Positions 4,719 through 11,670 of a stretch of DNA of 11,706 bases are shown in pieces. Source of the DNA: Bacteroidetes bacterium UBA1952. Lineage in GTDB: Bacteria > Bacteroidota > Bacteroidia > Chitinophagales > Chitinophagaceae. Made by a program: the position numbers and the translations under genes. Each line of letters opens with the position of its first letter. The stretch's first letter is position 1. The stretch covers positions 1 to 11,706 of the forward strand of contig DDEO01000161.1 in assembly GCA_002336725.1 (NCBI GenBank), in the 5' to 3' direction. A model generated the notes under the pieces. The model was not told the DNA's origin and ran no database searches. It saw nothing but the letters and a program-made list of their open reading frames with translations.

Positions 4719-7700
4719 ATGAATTACCGTAAGCTCAATAACATCTTCGGATGGGTGGCTTTTGCTATTGCCGCCATTGTGTATCTCCTGACCATGGAAC
4801 GAACCGTTTCGTTCTGGGATTGCGGAGAATTTATCTCTACGGCCTACAAGCAGGAAGTAGGCCACTCGCCGGGTGCGCCGTTCTTCGCACTTATTCAGCG
4901 GATGTTTGCCCTCTTTGCCGAAAATGGTATGATGGCCGGCCCGTCTAAAAACGCGGCCATTCTCATCAACGCCGAAAGCGCACTGATGTCGGCAGGCACC
5001 ATCCTGTTTCTTTTCTGGACGATTACCTATTTCGCCAAAAAGATGCTGGCCCGCGATGTGGACGAGCCGACCCGAAACCAAACCCTGCTGATTATGGGCA
5101 GCGGGCTGGTGGGCGCACTGGCCTACACGTTTTCCGATACGTTCTGGTTTTCGGCGGTAGAGGCCGAAGTATATGCCACGTCTTCCTTCTTCACGGCGCT
5201 CACTTTCTGGGCCATCCTGAAATGGGAACGCGTAGCCGACGAGCCGCACGCCGACCGCTGGATTCTCTTTATTGCCTATCTCATCGGGCTTTCGGTGGCC
5301 ATTCACCTGCTCAACCTCCTGTCTATTCCGCCTATCGGACTGGTGTTTTATTTCCGGCGCTACCGGGGCCGCGTTACCACTATGGGCGCGATTGTGGCCT
5401 TCATCCTGAGTTGCGTAGTGCTGGGATTGGTGCAGTTTGGCATCCTGCAGGGCCTGCCCGCCATTGCCGGCTGGTTTGAACTGACGTTTGTAAACGGCTT
5501 CGGACTGCCTTTCGACAGCGGTGCGATTACGTTCCTGGTGCTGCTCACGGCGGTGCTGGTATGGCTTGTTTTCTGGACGCGCAAAAAGGGTTCCTACTAT
5601 GGGAATATGGCCACCCTTTCGGCTATTTTTATCCTGATTGGCTTTAGCTCTTATCTGATTCCGGTGATTCGTTCGCGCGCCGATGTGCCGATTGACATGA
5701 CCAATCCGGACAACACGTTCACCCTGCTTTCGTATCTGCAACGCGAGCAGTTTGGTCAGCAGCCGCTGCTCTACGGCCCCGACTTTGACGCACGCGTAAC
5801 CGAGGTGGACTCCAACGGCAGTCAGTATAATCAAACAAAAGTCAATGGCAAAGACTACTATCAGAAAGTAGGTGTCAAGCCCAAATACTCGTTTGAAGAC
5901 GACAAGCAGCGCTTTTTCCCTCGCATCTGGAGTTCCAACGACCCCAGCCATGTGCGCTTCTACCGCAATTATCTGGGCCTCTCGGAAGGCGAACGCCCCA
6001 CCGGAGCCGATAATATGCGCTTCTTTATGGGCTACCAGATGAACTGGATGTGGTGGCGCTATTTTATGTGGAACTACGCCGGTCGTCAGAACGATTATGA
6101 AGGACAGGGCGAAGCCAAAAACGGCAACTGGATTTCCGGCATTGGCTTTGTGGACAACAACATCCGCGGCCTCGGCGACATCAATAAAATGGCCGACGGC
6201 TATGTGAATAACCGCGCCCGCAACCAACTGTATTTCCTGCCGCTCATCCTGGGCATCATGGGTCTGGTGTATCAGTTCAACCGCGACCGCAAAGACGGCT
6301 GGGTGGTCTTTACGCTGTTTTTCTTTACCGGCATCGCCATCGGCATCTACCTCAACATGACACCGCTCCAACCCCGCGAACGCGACTATGCCTTTGCGGG
6401 TAGCACCTATGCTTTTGCCATCTGGATAGGACTGGGCGTATTGATGCTGTATGACTGGATTCATAAAGTGGTGAAAAGCCCGGCAACGGCTTCTTACGGC
6501 GCTATCGGCCTTAGCATTCTGGCCGTTCCGGTATTGATGGCTTCGCAGGAATGGGACGACCACGACCGCAGCGGCAAAACACTGGCCCGCGCCACGGCTA
6601 TCAATACGCTGGAAAGCTGCGAGAAAAACGCTGTGCTCTTCACTTTCGGCGACAACGAAACCTACCCGCTATGGTATGCGCAGGAAATAGAAGGCATCCG
6701 CCCCGATGTACGCGTTATCAACACCTCGCTGCTGGGCATTGGCTGGTATATCGACCAATTGACGTATAAAGTCAATGATGCCGATGCCGTGCCGATGACC
6801 TGGAAACCCAAGGATTATATCGGCGATTCGCATAACTACGTGATGTATTTTGACAACCCATCGATTCCGAAAGACCGCTTCTTTCCGCTCTCGGAAATCG
6901 TGAAGTTTTATACCTCCGACAACGATGCCGAGAAGCTGATGGACAACAGCGGTCGCCGCGTAAACTACCTGCCGACCAAAAACCTGGAAATCCCGGGTGC
7001 CGACGCTGCCACGCTCCGCACGATGGGCATCACCGCTGCCGACTCCAACGCCTCGCAGCCGGTGCGTTTTACGCTGCAAAAAGATATGCTGCAAAAAGAC
7101 GAACTGGCGCAGCTGGCTATCATCTCTGCCGTGGCCGCCGAAGGCTGGAAACGTCCGATTTATTTCTCTTCCCTTCAGGAAACCGGCACTTACGGCCAAT
7201 TGCAGGAATACATGAAGCTCGAAGGAACCGTGTATCGCCTGACACCTCATCGAAACGCGACCGTGCAGAATGCGCCTACCCGCGACGGCGGCTATGTGGA
7301 CCTCGACAAATCGGTGCGGCTATTCAAAAGCCTTTATACCTATGGCAACGCGCAGGGCAACAATGTGTATTTTGATGAGAAAAACCGCCTGATGTTTATG
7401 AGCTATCGCATCAACGCTTCGCGCATCGCCGAAGAGCTGGTAGCCGCCGGGCGCAACGCCGAAGCCGTTGAGGTACTCGACAAGGTGATGAACGGCATCT
7501 CGGAGCGCAGCGCCGCCTACGACGGACCGGTGCTGTATATGGCCCGCGCCTACTATCTGGCCGGTGCGCCGCAGAAAGGCAAACCGATTTTTGAAAAGCT
7601 GATTCGCAACAGCGAAAATGACCTGAACTGGATTTTCACCCTGCCGGAGGATGCCCGCAGCGGCAATCAGCGCGATCTGGAGCAAGACCTCGGCATTGTA

Positions 7701-7814
7701 AACACCATTGCGCAAGTGCTGAAACAGGCGGGCGACACGGCTTATGCCCAGCAGGTAGAGCAAAAGTTTCAGGCAATGCTCAACCGCGCACAGCCCCTGC
7801 TGATGCGCCGGTAG
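4719..7814 (+). CDS. DUF2723 multi-pass membrane protein, GT-C glycosyltransferase-like (TMEM260-related)
   Basis: 1031 residues. It opens with a membrane helix and the family motif SFWDCGEFISTAYK (31-44; Asp34 and Glu37 are in the first outer loop, where GT-C enzymes keep catalytic acids), then HSPGAPFFALIQRMF (49-63). About ten hydrophobic helices follow in the first 600 residues. Next comes a soluble region with the hallmark FTFGDNETYPLWYAQEIEGIRPDVRVINTSLLGIGWY. The last 150 residues (RIAEELVAAGRNAEAVEVLDKVM and on) look like TPR helices. DUF2723 proteins are near-universal in Bacteroidota; the human relative TMEM260 is a protein O-mannosyltransferase, so transfer of sugar to exported proteins is the best guess but inferred. 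ATG at 4719 is preferred to an in-frame TTG at 4710. A secreted protein gene follows after a terminator. Confidence 0.9.
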   Translation: MNYRKLNNIFGWVAFAIAAIVYLLTMERTVSFWDCGEFISTAYKQEVGHSPGAPFFALIQRMFALFAENGMMAGPSKNAAILINAESALMSAGTILFLFWTITYFAKKMLARDVDEPTRNQTLLIMGSGLVGALAYTFSDTFWFSAVEAEVYATSSFFTALTFWAILKWERVADEPHADRWILFIAYLIGLSVAIHLLNLLSIPPIGLVFYFRRYRGRVTTMGAIVAFILSCVVLGLVQFGILQGLPAIAGWFELTFVNGFGLPFDSGAITFLVLLTAVLVWLVFWTRKKGSYYGNMATLSAIFILIGFSSYLIPVIRSRADVPIDMTNPDNTFTLLSYLQREQFGQQPLLYGPDFDARVTEVDSNGSQYNQTKVNGKDYYQKVGVKPKYSFEDDKQRFFPRIWSSNDPSHVRFYRNYLGLSEGERPTGADNMRFFMGYQMNWMWWRYFMWNYAGRQNDYEGQGEAKNGNWISGIGFVDNNIRGLGDINKMADGYVNNRARNQLYFLPLILGIMGLVYQFNRDRKDGWVVFTLFFFTGIAIGIYLNMTPLQPRERDYAFAGSTYAFAIWIGLGVLMLYDWIHKVVKSPATASYGAIGLSILAVPVLMASQEWDDHDRSGKTLARATAINTLESCEKNAVLFTFGDNETYPLWYAQEIEGIRPDVRVINTSLLGIGWYIDQLTYKVNDADAVPMTWKPKDYIGDSHNYVMYFDNPSIPKDRFFPLSEIVKFYTSDNDAEKLMDNSGRRVNYLPTKNLEIPGADAATLRTMGITAADSNASQPVRFTLQKDMLQKDELAQLAIISAVAAEGWKRPIYFSSLQETGTYGQLQEYMKLEGTVYRLTPHRNATVQNAPTRDGGYVDLDKSVRLFKSLYTYGNAQGNNVYFDEKNRLMFMSYRINASRIAEELVAAGRNAEAVEVLDKVMNGISERSAAYDGPVLYMARAYYLAGAPQKGKPIFEKLIRNSENDLNWIFTLPEDARSGNQRDLEQDLGIVNTIAQVLKQAGDTAYAQQVEQKFQAMLNRAQPLLMRR

Positions 7815-7820
7815 CAAAAA

Positions 7821-7830
7821 TTTCCGGAAA
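7821..7830. repeat. TTTCCGGAAA palindrome after the DUF2723 gene
   Basis: A perfect copy of the iterated palindrome, starting 7 bp after the stop codon of the DUF2723 gene and 30 bp before its terminator. Confidence 0.85.
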
Positions 7831-7860
7831 CCAGCCCGGTTTTCTATCATCAAAAAACGA

Positions 7861-7888
7861 AATCCCCTGCAACTTTGCAGGGGATTTT
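7861..7888 (+). terminator. Rho-independent terminator of the DUF2723 gene
   Basis: AATCCCCTGC (7861-7870) pairs perfectly with GCAGGGGATT (7877-7886) around AACTTT, with T residues after it and an A-rich run before it (CAAAAAACG). It lies 46 bp past the stop codon. Its 3' side is only 17 bp from the next ATG, so the secreted-protein gene either has a promoter overlapping it or depends on read-through. Confidence 0.8.
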
Positions 7889-7904
7889 CCGTTTAAAAAA
7901 AACC

Positions 7905-8600
7905 ATGTCAAAGCGTCTTCTTGGATTTCTTTTATTGCTGTTGATTTCCGGCCCGCAAACCGGTTTTGCACAGCAATCGCTTCCTTTTCAACCCCGTTCT
8001 ATAAAAGGGCTGATTGTGTTGCTGCCTTATAGCGCACAGCGCATACGGGTGCTGAAAGAGCAGGGCGACTTCGCCACTGCCGACGTGCTGGCCCGCGATT
8101 ACGCCGAGATGCGTCAGCATATCATTGCCGATTTTAAAGACAATTATTCTTACGGCGCGTTTTATTTCCTGCCCGACAGCGCGGCTTATACGCTTCAGGA
8201 AAAAGCCGACTGGCGCAACCTGCTGCTCGGCCCGGATTTGCAGCCGGTGTCAAACCCGGTCATCAGTCCGGCAGATACGGCGGTGCTGGTGGCGCAGTAT
8301 GGCGTGCGGGCGCGAGCCGTAGAATCGTCCGAAACCATGCAGGGAAATGAAGATCGTTATGGCGATGATTTTCTGGCCGGCATTTATCCGTCTTTTATCC
8401 TGACAGATAAATACCTGCAACCGTTTCCGCGCAAGATGCGCCGCCTCAAAGGGGTAAAATATACCCCGCAGCCCCTGCGCCATCCCCGCTGGGTGTATTA
8501 CTACCGCGCCAAACGCTTTCAGATTGGGTATAACCATGCCGCTTCCGGACTTTCGGCACGCATCGCGCAGACGTTTGGCCCGCCGCCGGCGCGGGATTAA
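7905..8600 (+). CDS. Exported protein of unknown function
   Basis: 231 residues. A clear signal peptide (MSKRLLGFLLLLLISGPQTGFAQQ, cleavage probably after FA or FAQ) indicates export, without a lipobox Cys. The mature part begins SLPFQPRSIKGLIVLLPYSAQRIRVLKEQGDFATADVLARDYAEMRQHIIADF and continues NYSYGAFYFLPDSAAYTLQE. I recognise no family, catalytic motif or repeat. The region RGDDFLAGIYPSFIL-like (about 157-167), followed by a basic segment (PRKMRRLKGVKYTPQPLRHPRW), is distinctive. ATG at 7905 is chosen over an in-frame TTG at 7875, which lies inside the terminator hairpin. The codon pattern matches the housekeeping neighbours, so this looks like a resident gene. Its position behind the DUF2723 gene is suggestive only. 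Confidence 0.82.
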   Translation: MSKRLLGFLLLLLISGPQTGFAQQSLPFQPRSIKGLIVLLPYSAQRIRVLKEQGDFATADVLARDYAEMRQHIIADFKDNYSYGAFYFLPDSAAYTLQEKADWRNLLLGPDLQPVSNPVISPADTAVLVAQYGVRARAVESSETMQGNEDRYGDDFLAGIYPSFILTDKYLQPFPRKMRRLKGVKYTPQPLRHPRWVYYYRAKRFQIGYNHAASGLSARIAQTFGPPPARD

Positions 8601-8635
8601 AAGCACTTCCCCTAACGGTTGTTTTTTCTAAAAAT

Positions 8636-8693
8636 AAAAAATCCTTTCTGCCGAAAACAGAAGGAACTTTTGGGTTTTGGAGATTACCAGCGG
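8636..8693. repeat. Direct repeat copy B: degenerate copy of the tRNA-Cys 3' end and terminator
   Basis: This 58-bp stretch matches 9277-9334, also 58 bp, at about 50 positions with small gaps and in the same orientation. Both begin AAAAAATCCTTTCTGCC and end ACCAGCGG. In copy A the last 13 bp are the 3' end of tRNA-Cys; here the matching 13 bp (8681-8693) differ at two positions and no tRNA body adjoins. The two copies lie 641 bp apart and bracket the toxin-antitoxin pair. The hairpin (TCCTTTCTG/CAGAAGGA with a one-base bulge, 8642-8665) may still act as a weak terminator for the secreted-protein gene. Confidence 0.75.
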
Positions 8694-8705
8694 GCGGTAT
8701 CTTTC
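8675..8705 (+). promoter_or_regulatory. Candidate promoter of the toxin-antitoxin pair
   Basis: TTTTG (8675-8679) lies 18 bp upstream of TATCTTTC (8698-8705), a one-mismatch TAnnTTTG. The transcript would start a few bases before the antitoxin ATG at 8719. The upstream box lies inside repeat copy B. A second, weaker -7-like TATCTTAG is at 8707-8714. Confidence 0.38.
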
Positions 8706-8718
8706 GTATCTTAGCCTT

Positions 8719-8874
8719 ATGAAAACGAAAGAAAAGAGAACCATTTCTACAAAAATGGTTTTAAAGAAAAAGGTTACTCCGGCGGCAAAAAAAGAAAAGC
8801 CGGGAACGAAAGAGGCGCTTCGCAAAGCCTTTGATTTCGCCGATAAAAATCCAATTGAATTCTACGGGAAGTGA
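8719..8874 (+). CDS. Small basic antitoxin paired with the VapC-like toxin
   Basis: 51 residues and very rich in lysine: MKTKEKRTISTKMVLKKKVTPAAKKEKPGTKEALRKAF, then DFADKNPIEFYGK. It overlaps the toxin gene by four bases (GTGA, 8871-8874: toxin GTG start and antitoxin TGA stop), the arrangement of translationally coupled antitoxin-toxin pairs. I see no ribbon-helix-helix, AbrB or Phd motif. The basic N-terminal region may bind DNA or RNA, and the C-terminal FDFADKNPIEFYGK may be the toxin-neutralising tail; both are inferred from position. The G+C of this gene is about 39% by hand count, well below the neighbours, which fits transfer. ATG at 8719 is preferred to an in-frame TTG at 8677. Confidence 0.72.
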   Translation: MKTKEKRTISTKMVLKKKVTPAAKKEKPGTKEALRKAFDFADKNPIEFYGK

Positions 8875-9245
8875 AAGTTGTCATTGATACTGATGCGCTG
8901 ATTGGTTTTTATAGAAGCAAACGGGACCGCGAAGCGTTTTTTGAGAAAGAAGGAATTACTGCCTATGCCATCAGCGTCGTTACTTATCTGGAGTTTTTGG
9001 GCGGAGCGCAGCCGGAACGAAAAAAGGAAGCCCGAAAATTTCTATCCGCTTTCCGGGTATTGCCTTTTCCAAGCCGAATATTTGAGCTAACAGTAGTTAT
9101 GGCCAGCCAGGTACAGTTGAAAAAGAAAGGCAGTTCTGATATACTGATTGCCGCTACTGCGCTGGCCAACGGTTATGCCGTAGTTACTCGGAACGTACGA
9201 GATTTTGAAAACCTGGGGGTAGAAATTGTCCCGTATAATCCATAG
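8871..9245 (+). CDS. vapC: VapC-like PIN-domain toxin
   Basis: 124 residues, the normal VapC length. PIN-domain toxins are Mg2+-dependent ribonucleases that cut tRNA, rRNA or mRNA and stop translation when their antitoxin is lost. The metal-binding acids are all present: Asp6 in VVIDTDALI, Glu41 in TYLEFLGG, Asp90 in GSSDILIAATAL and Asp111 in TRNVRDFENL. It should therefore be active. The start is GTG at 8871, overlapping the antitoxin stop, and gives MKVVIDTDALI, the standard VapC opening; no ATG is available at this point. The gene is flanked by 58-bp direct repeats derived from the tRNA-Cys 3' end, and its base composition is poorer in G+C than its surroundings. Its RNA target cannot be read from the sequence. 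Confidence 0.92.
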   Translation: MKVVIDTDALIGFYRSKRDREAFFEKEGITAYAISVVTYLEFLGGAQPERKKEARKFLSAFRVLPFPSRIFELTVVMASQVQLKKKGSSDILIAATALANGYAVVTRNVRDFENLGVEIVPYNP

Positions 9246-9263
9246 CGGATGACCACGCCGGAA

Positions 9264-9275
9264 TTTTCCGGAAAA
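9264..9275. repeat. TTTTCCGGAAAA palindrome next to the shared terminator
   Basis: A 12-bp perfect version of the iterated palindrome, 18 bp after the toxin stop codon and directly beside repeat copy A. Confidence 0.85.
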
Positions 9276-9276
9276 C

Positions 9277-9334
9277 AAAAAATCCTTTCTGCCCGAAAAC
9301 AGAAAGGATTTTTACTTTTAGAGGTCACCAGCGG
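9277..9334. repeat. Direct repeat copy A: tRNA-Cys 3' end plus terminator
   Basis: Intact partner of copy B at 8636-8693. It contains the terminator hairpin and the last 13 bases of tRNA-Cys (9322-9334). The pair has the geometry of attachment sites at a tRNA 3' end, but no integrase lies between them. Confidence 0.75.
9278..9313. terminator. Bidirectional terminator shared by vapC and tRNA-Cys
   Basis: AAAAATCCTTTCTG (9278-9291) pairs perfectly over 14 bp with CAGAAAGGATTTTT (9300-9313) around CCCGAAAA. Because the stem ends in A/T runs, it gives a U tract in both directions. It ends the toxin transcript from the left and the tRNA-Cys transcript from the right, where six T follow. Confidence 0.88.
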
Positions 9335-9392
9335 ATTCGAACCGCTGTAGCAGCTTTTGCAGAGCTGAGCCTAACCACTCGGCCAGGTGACC
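9322..9392 (-). tRNA. tRNA-Cys (anticodon GCA)
   Basis: 71 nt without an encoded CCA. Acceptor GGTCACC pairs with GGTGACC. The D arm is GCC-GAGTGGTTA-GGC. Anticodon stem CAGCT/AGCTG encloses loop CTGCAAA, anticodon GCA. The variable loop is CTAC. T stem AGCGG/CCGCT encloses TTCGAAT. The discriminator base is U, as expected for tRNA-Cys. It is transcribed from a strong promoter at 9403-9433, ends at the hairpin 9278-9313, and is divergent from the phosphorylase gene. Its 3' end is duplicated 641 bp away on the far side of the toxin-antitoxin pair. Confidence 0.96.
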
Positions 9393-9402
9393 AATGCGGT
9401 TG

Positions 9403-9433
9403 CAAATGTAGTCAAAATCCGTTTCTTCGCAAA
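9403..9433 (-). promoter_or_regulatory. Bacteroidota-type promoter of tRNA-Cys
   Basis: On the minus strand TTTG (9430-9433), exactly 19 bp, then TACATTTG (9403-9410): a perfect match to the -33 TTTG / -7 TAnnTTTG consensus of the Bacteroidota primary sigma factor. Ten bases separate the -7 box from the mature tRNA 5' end. This is the best single regulatory signal in the window and supports the taxonomic reading. Confidence 0.88.
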
Positions 9434-9461
9434 TCCTTTTGCCAAAATAAAAACCCACACC

Positions 9462-10343
9462 ATGCTCCCGGAACCTATCGCGCCTTCCGAACTCGTTATT
9501 ACGCCTCACGGAACCATCTATCACCTCGACCTGCACCCCGACCAACTCGCCGATACGGTGATTACCGTGGGCGACCCGGGTCGCGTGGCCACCGTCTCGC
9601 AGTATTTCGATGCCATCGAATCCAAAGCGGCACACCGCGAATTTGTTTCGCACACAGGCCGCGTGGGCAGCAAGCGCCTCACGGTTCTCAGCACCGGCAT
9701 TGGCCCCGACAATATCGACATCGCTTTCAACGAACTCGACGCGCTGGCCAATATTGATTTTGAAACCCGCACCGTGCGCCCGGAAAAACGGCGGCTCAAC
9801 ATCATTCGCCTCGGCACCTGCGGCGGCCTGCAACCCGAAATTCCGGTGGACAGCCTTGTGGCTTCTTCCTTCGGCATTGGGCTGGACAATCTGATGCACT
9901 ACTATGCCTACGAAGCCAACCCGGAAGAGTTTTTTATCCAAAATGAATTTATCAAACACGCCGGTCTGGAGAATATGCCGGTGCAGCCCTATGTGGCGGA
10001 AGGGGCCATCCGACTGCGCAATCATTTCTCCGACGGTATCCACGCCGGCATGACCGCCACCTGCCCGGGGTTTTATGGTCCGCAGGGCCGCATCCTGCGG
10101 CTGCCCCTCGCCTACCCCAATCTCATCAACGCCATTAGCAGCTTTGAATGTCGCGGCGAGCTGGTAGCCAATTTTGAGATGGAGACCTCGGCGATGTATG
10201 GCCTGGCCAATATGCTGGGGCATCACAGCCTCTCGGTTTCGGTGATTGTGGCGCAGCGCAGCACTGGTCATTTCACCAAAGACGGTGCCGCCGCTGTGGA
10301 CGCGATGATTCGCAAATGCCTGCCCTTGCTGGAAGCCCTCTAA
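9462..10343 (+). CDS. Nucleoside phosphorylase (PNP/uridine phosphorylase family)
   Basis: 293 residues. Family enzymes split purine or pyrimidine nucleosides with phosphate to the base and (deoxy)ribose-1-phosphate, a cytosolic salvage reaction. Motifs: phosphate-binding GDPGRV at 37-42, STGIGPDNIDI at 77-87, RLGTCGGLQPEIPVDS at 116-131 (second phosphate/ribose loop), and FEMETSAMYGLA at 238-249, with the ribose-binding Met-Glu. The segment VIVAQRSTGHF (261-271) fits the base-binding end. The sequence looks closest to the uridine-phosphorylase-like group common in Bacteroidota, but substrate choice cannot be settled by eye. ATG at 9462 is preferred; the frame extends upstream to a GTG at 9387, but that overlaps the tRNA and its promoter. 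lgt follows after 28 bp, probably in one operon. Confidence 0.93.
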   Translation: MLPEPIAPSELVITPHGTIYHLDLHPDQLADTVITVGDPGRVATVSQYFDAIESKAAHREFVSHTGRVGSKRLTVLSTGIGPDNIDIAFNELDALANIDFETRTVRPEKRRLNIIRLGTCGGLQPEIPVDSLVASSFGIGLDNLMHYYAYEANPEEFFIQNEFIKHAGLENMPVQPYVAEGAIRLRNHFSDGIHAGMTATCPGFYGPQGRILRLPLAYPNLINAISSFECRGELVANFEMETSAMYGLANMLGHHSLSVSVIVAQRSTGHFTKDGAAAVDAMIRKCLPLLEAL

Positions 10344-10371
10344 CTTCGCCGCCTCAAAAATCCGTTTTCGT

Positions 10372-11670
10372 TTGTTCCCCGACTTCCGCTATCTCGTTGC
10401 CGCGCTCGGCATAGACCCGCCGCAATGGCTGGGCCTCTTCAAAACCTTTGGCCTGCTGGTGGCCCTGTCGTTTATTGCCGCTGCCGCCACGCTGAGCCTG
10501 GAACTGCGCCGCAAGGAACGCGAAGGACTCTTCCGGGCCGACATTGAGGACGTAGTTCTTGGAAAGAAAATTTCCGGAATGCAGACGGCGCTGAATGCGG
10601 CGCTCTACTTCCTGCTGGGCTATAAAATCGGCGGTATCATCACCGGCTATGCGGCAGTGATGCCCGACCCGATGAGCTATATTTTTTCCGGAAAAGGCAA
10701 CTTTTTAATCGGTCTTTTGGGCGCGGCGGCAAGCCTGTATTCGAGCTGGCGTTTTAATAAAAAAATCGGCAACACGCCGCCGCAGGTCAAAAAGCGCCTG
10801 ATTCACCCACACGACCGGATGTCGCAAATCCTCACCGTAGCTGCGCTGGCGGGCTTTGCGGGTGCCAAGATTTTTAATGCCTTTGAAAGCTGGGATGAAT
10901 TTATCGCCAATCCGGCTTCGCTGCTGGCTTCGGCGGGCTTCACGTTTTATGGCGGGCTGATTGTGGCAGCAGTTGCGCTGTATTTCTATTCCCGGAAACG
11001 CGGCTGGGATTTCCGGCATTTCTGCGATGCCGCCGCGCCCGGCCTGATTCTCGCCTATGGCATTGGCCGCCTGGGTTGTCAGTTTGCCGGCGACGGCGAC
11101 TGGGGCATTATCAACAGCGCCTACATCACGGCGGCGGATGGCTCGCTGCAACACACTACGCAGCCCGAAGCCTATAAAATTATTTTGCAAAAAGCACCGG
11201 CGTTTGCCCGCGATCAGGCGGCCAACGACAGCGTATCGGCGAAATACATTACCGCTCCGGCGGGCGTTCCGCGCTGGCTGGTGGCGATGAATTATCCCCA
11301 AAACGTCAATAATGTGGGCATTCCGCTGGCGGGCTGCGAGGGCGATTACTGCGCCGTTTTACCCACCGGTGTTTTCCCCACGCCGATTTATGAATCCGTA
11401 GCCGGCATCGGGATTTTCTTTTTGCTGTGGGGGCTGCGCAAGCGCATCCGGCGACCGCTGCACTTGTTTGGCATTTACCTGGTTTTAAACGGGCTGGAGC
11501 GTTTTCTGGTGGAAAAAATCCGGGTGAATTACAAATACGACTGGGGCTTTCTGCATCCTTCGCAGGCCGAGATTATCTCGGCGTGTCTGATGCTGGGCGG
11601 CATTGTGATTTTGCTTTTTTATCGCCCGAAGCCGGTGCTGCCGGTGAAAAGCGAAGCGGTGGCGGCATAG
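10372..11670 (+). CDS. lgt: Prolipoprotein diacylglyceryl transferase, Bacteroidota type
   Basis: 432 residues, longer than the E. coli enzyme (291). Lgt moves a diacylglyceryl group from phosphatidylglycerol to the lipobox Cys of prelipoproteins, in the inner membrane, before LspA cleavage. Several hydrophobic helices are visible. SAGFTFYGGLIVAAVALYF (187-205) matches the HGGLIG region, with Tyr in place of the His of E. coli Lgt. YGIGRLGCQFAGDGDWG (229-245) is the Lgt signature, Arg233 conserved, in the Cys-Gln form I associate with Bacteroidota. NGLERFLVEKIRVN (373-386) carries the second essential Arg. The extra length lies partly in an N-terminal KRKE-type segment and an insert at about 250-335. 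The start is TTG at 10372: it gives MFPDFRYLVAALG, the family's usual opening, and the first in-frame ATG is 69 codons later. TTCCGGAA palindromes fall at 10572-10579 and 10684-10695. Confidence 0.95.
   Translation: MFPDFRYLVAALGIDPPQWLGLFKTFGLLVALSFIAAAATLSLELRRKEREGLFRADIEDVVLGKKISGMQTALNAALYFLLGYKIGGIITGYAAVMPDPMSYIFSGKGNFLIGLLGAAASLYSSWRFNKKIGNTPPQVKKRLIHPHDRMSQILTVAALAGFAGAKIFNAFESWDEFIANPASLLASAGFTFYGGLIVAAVALYFYSRKRGWDFRHFCDAAAPGLILAYGIGRLGCQFAGDGDWGIINSAYITAADGSLQHTTQPEAYKIILQKAPAFARDQAANDSVSAKYITAPAGVPRWLVAMNYPQNVNNVGIPLAGCEGDYCAVLPTGVFPTPIYESVAGIGIFFLLWGLRKRIRRPLHLFGIYLVLNGLERFLVEKIRVNYKYDWGFLHPSQAEIISACLMLGGIVILLFYRPKPVLPVKSEAVAA

Noticed and set aside
4686..6563. 625-codon open frame on the minus strand
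   Set aside because: It lies antisense to the DUF2723 gene, whose family motifs are unmistakable. The translation has a biased composition (His, Gln, Arg, Ala) with no motif; it is a codon-bias shadow.
8636..9334. Full integrative element with integrase
   Set aside because: Only the toxin-antitoxin pair lies between the repeats, and no recombinase gene is present in the window.
9387..9461. 25-residue N-terminal extension of the phosphorylase from GTG at 9387
   Set aside because: It overlaps the tRNA-Cys gene and its promoter, and the ATG at 9462 gives a normal family N-terminus.
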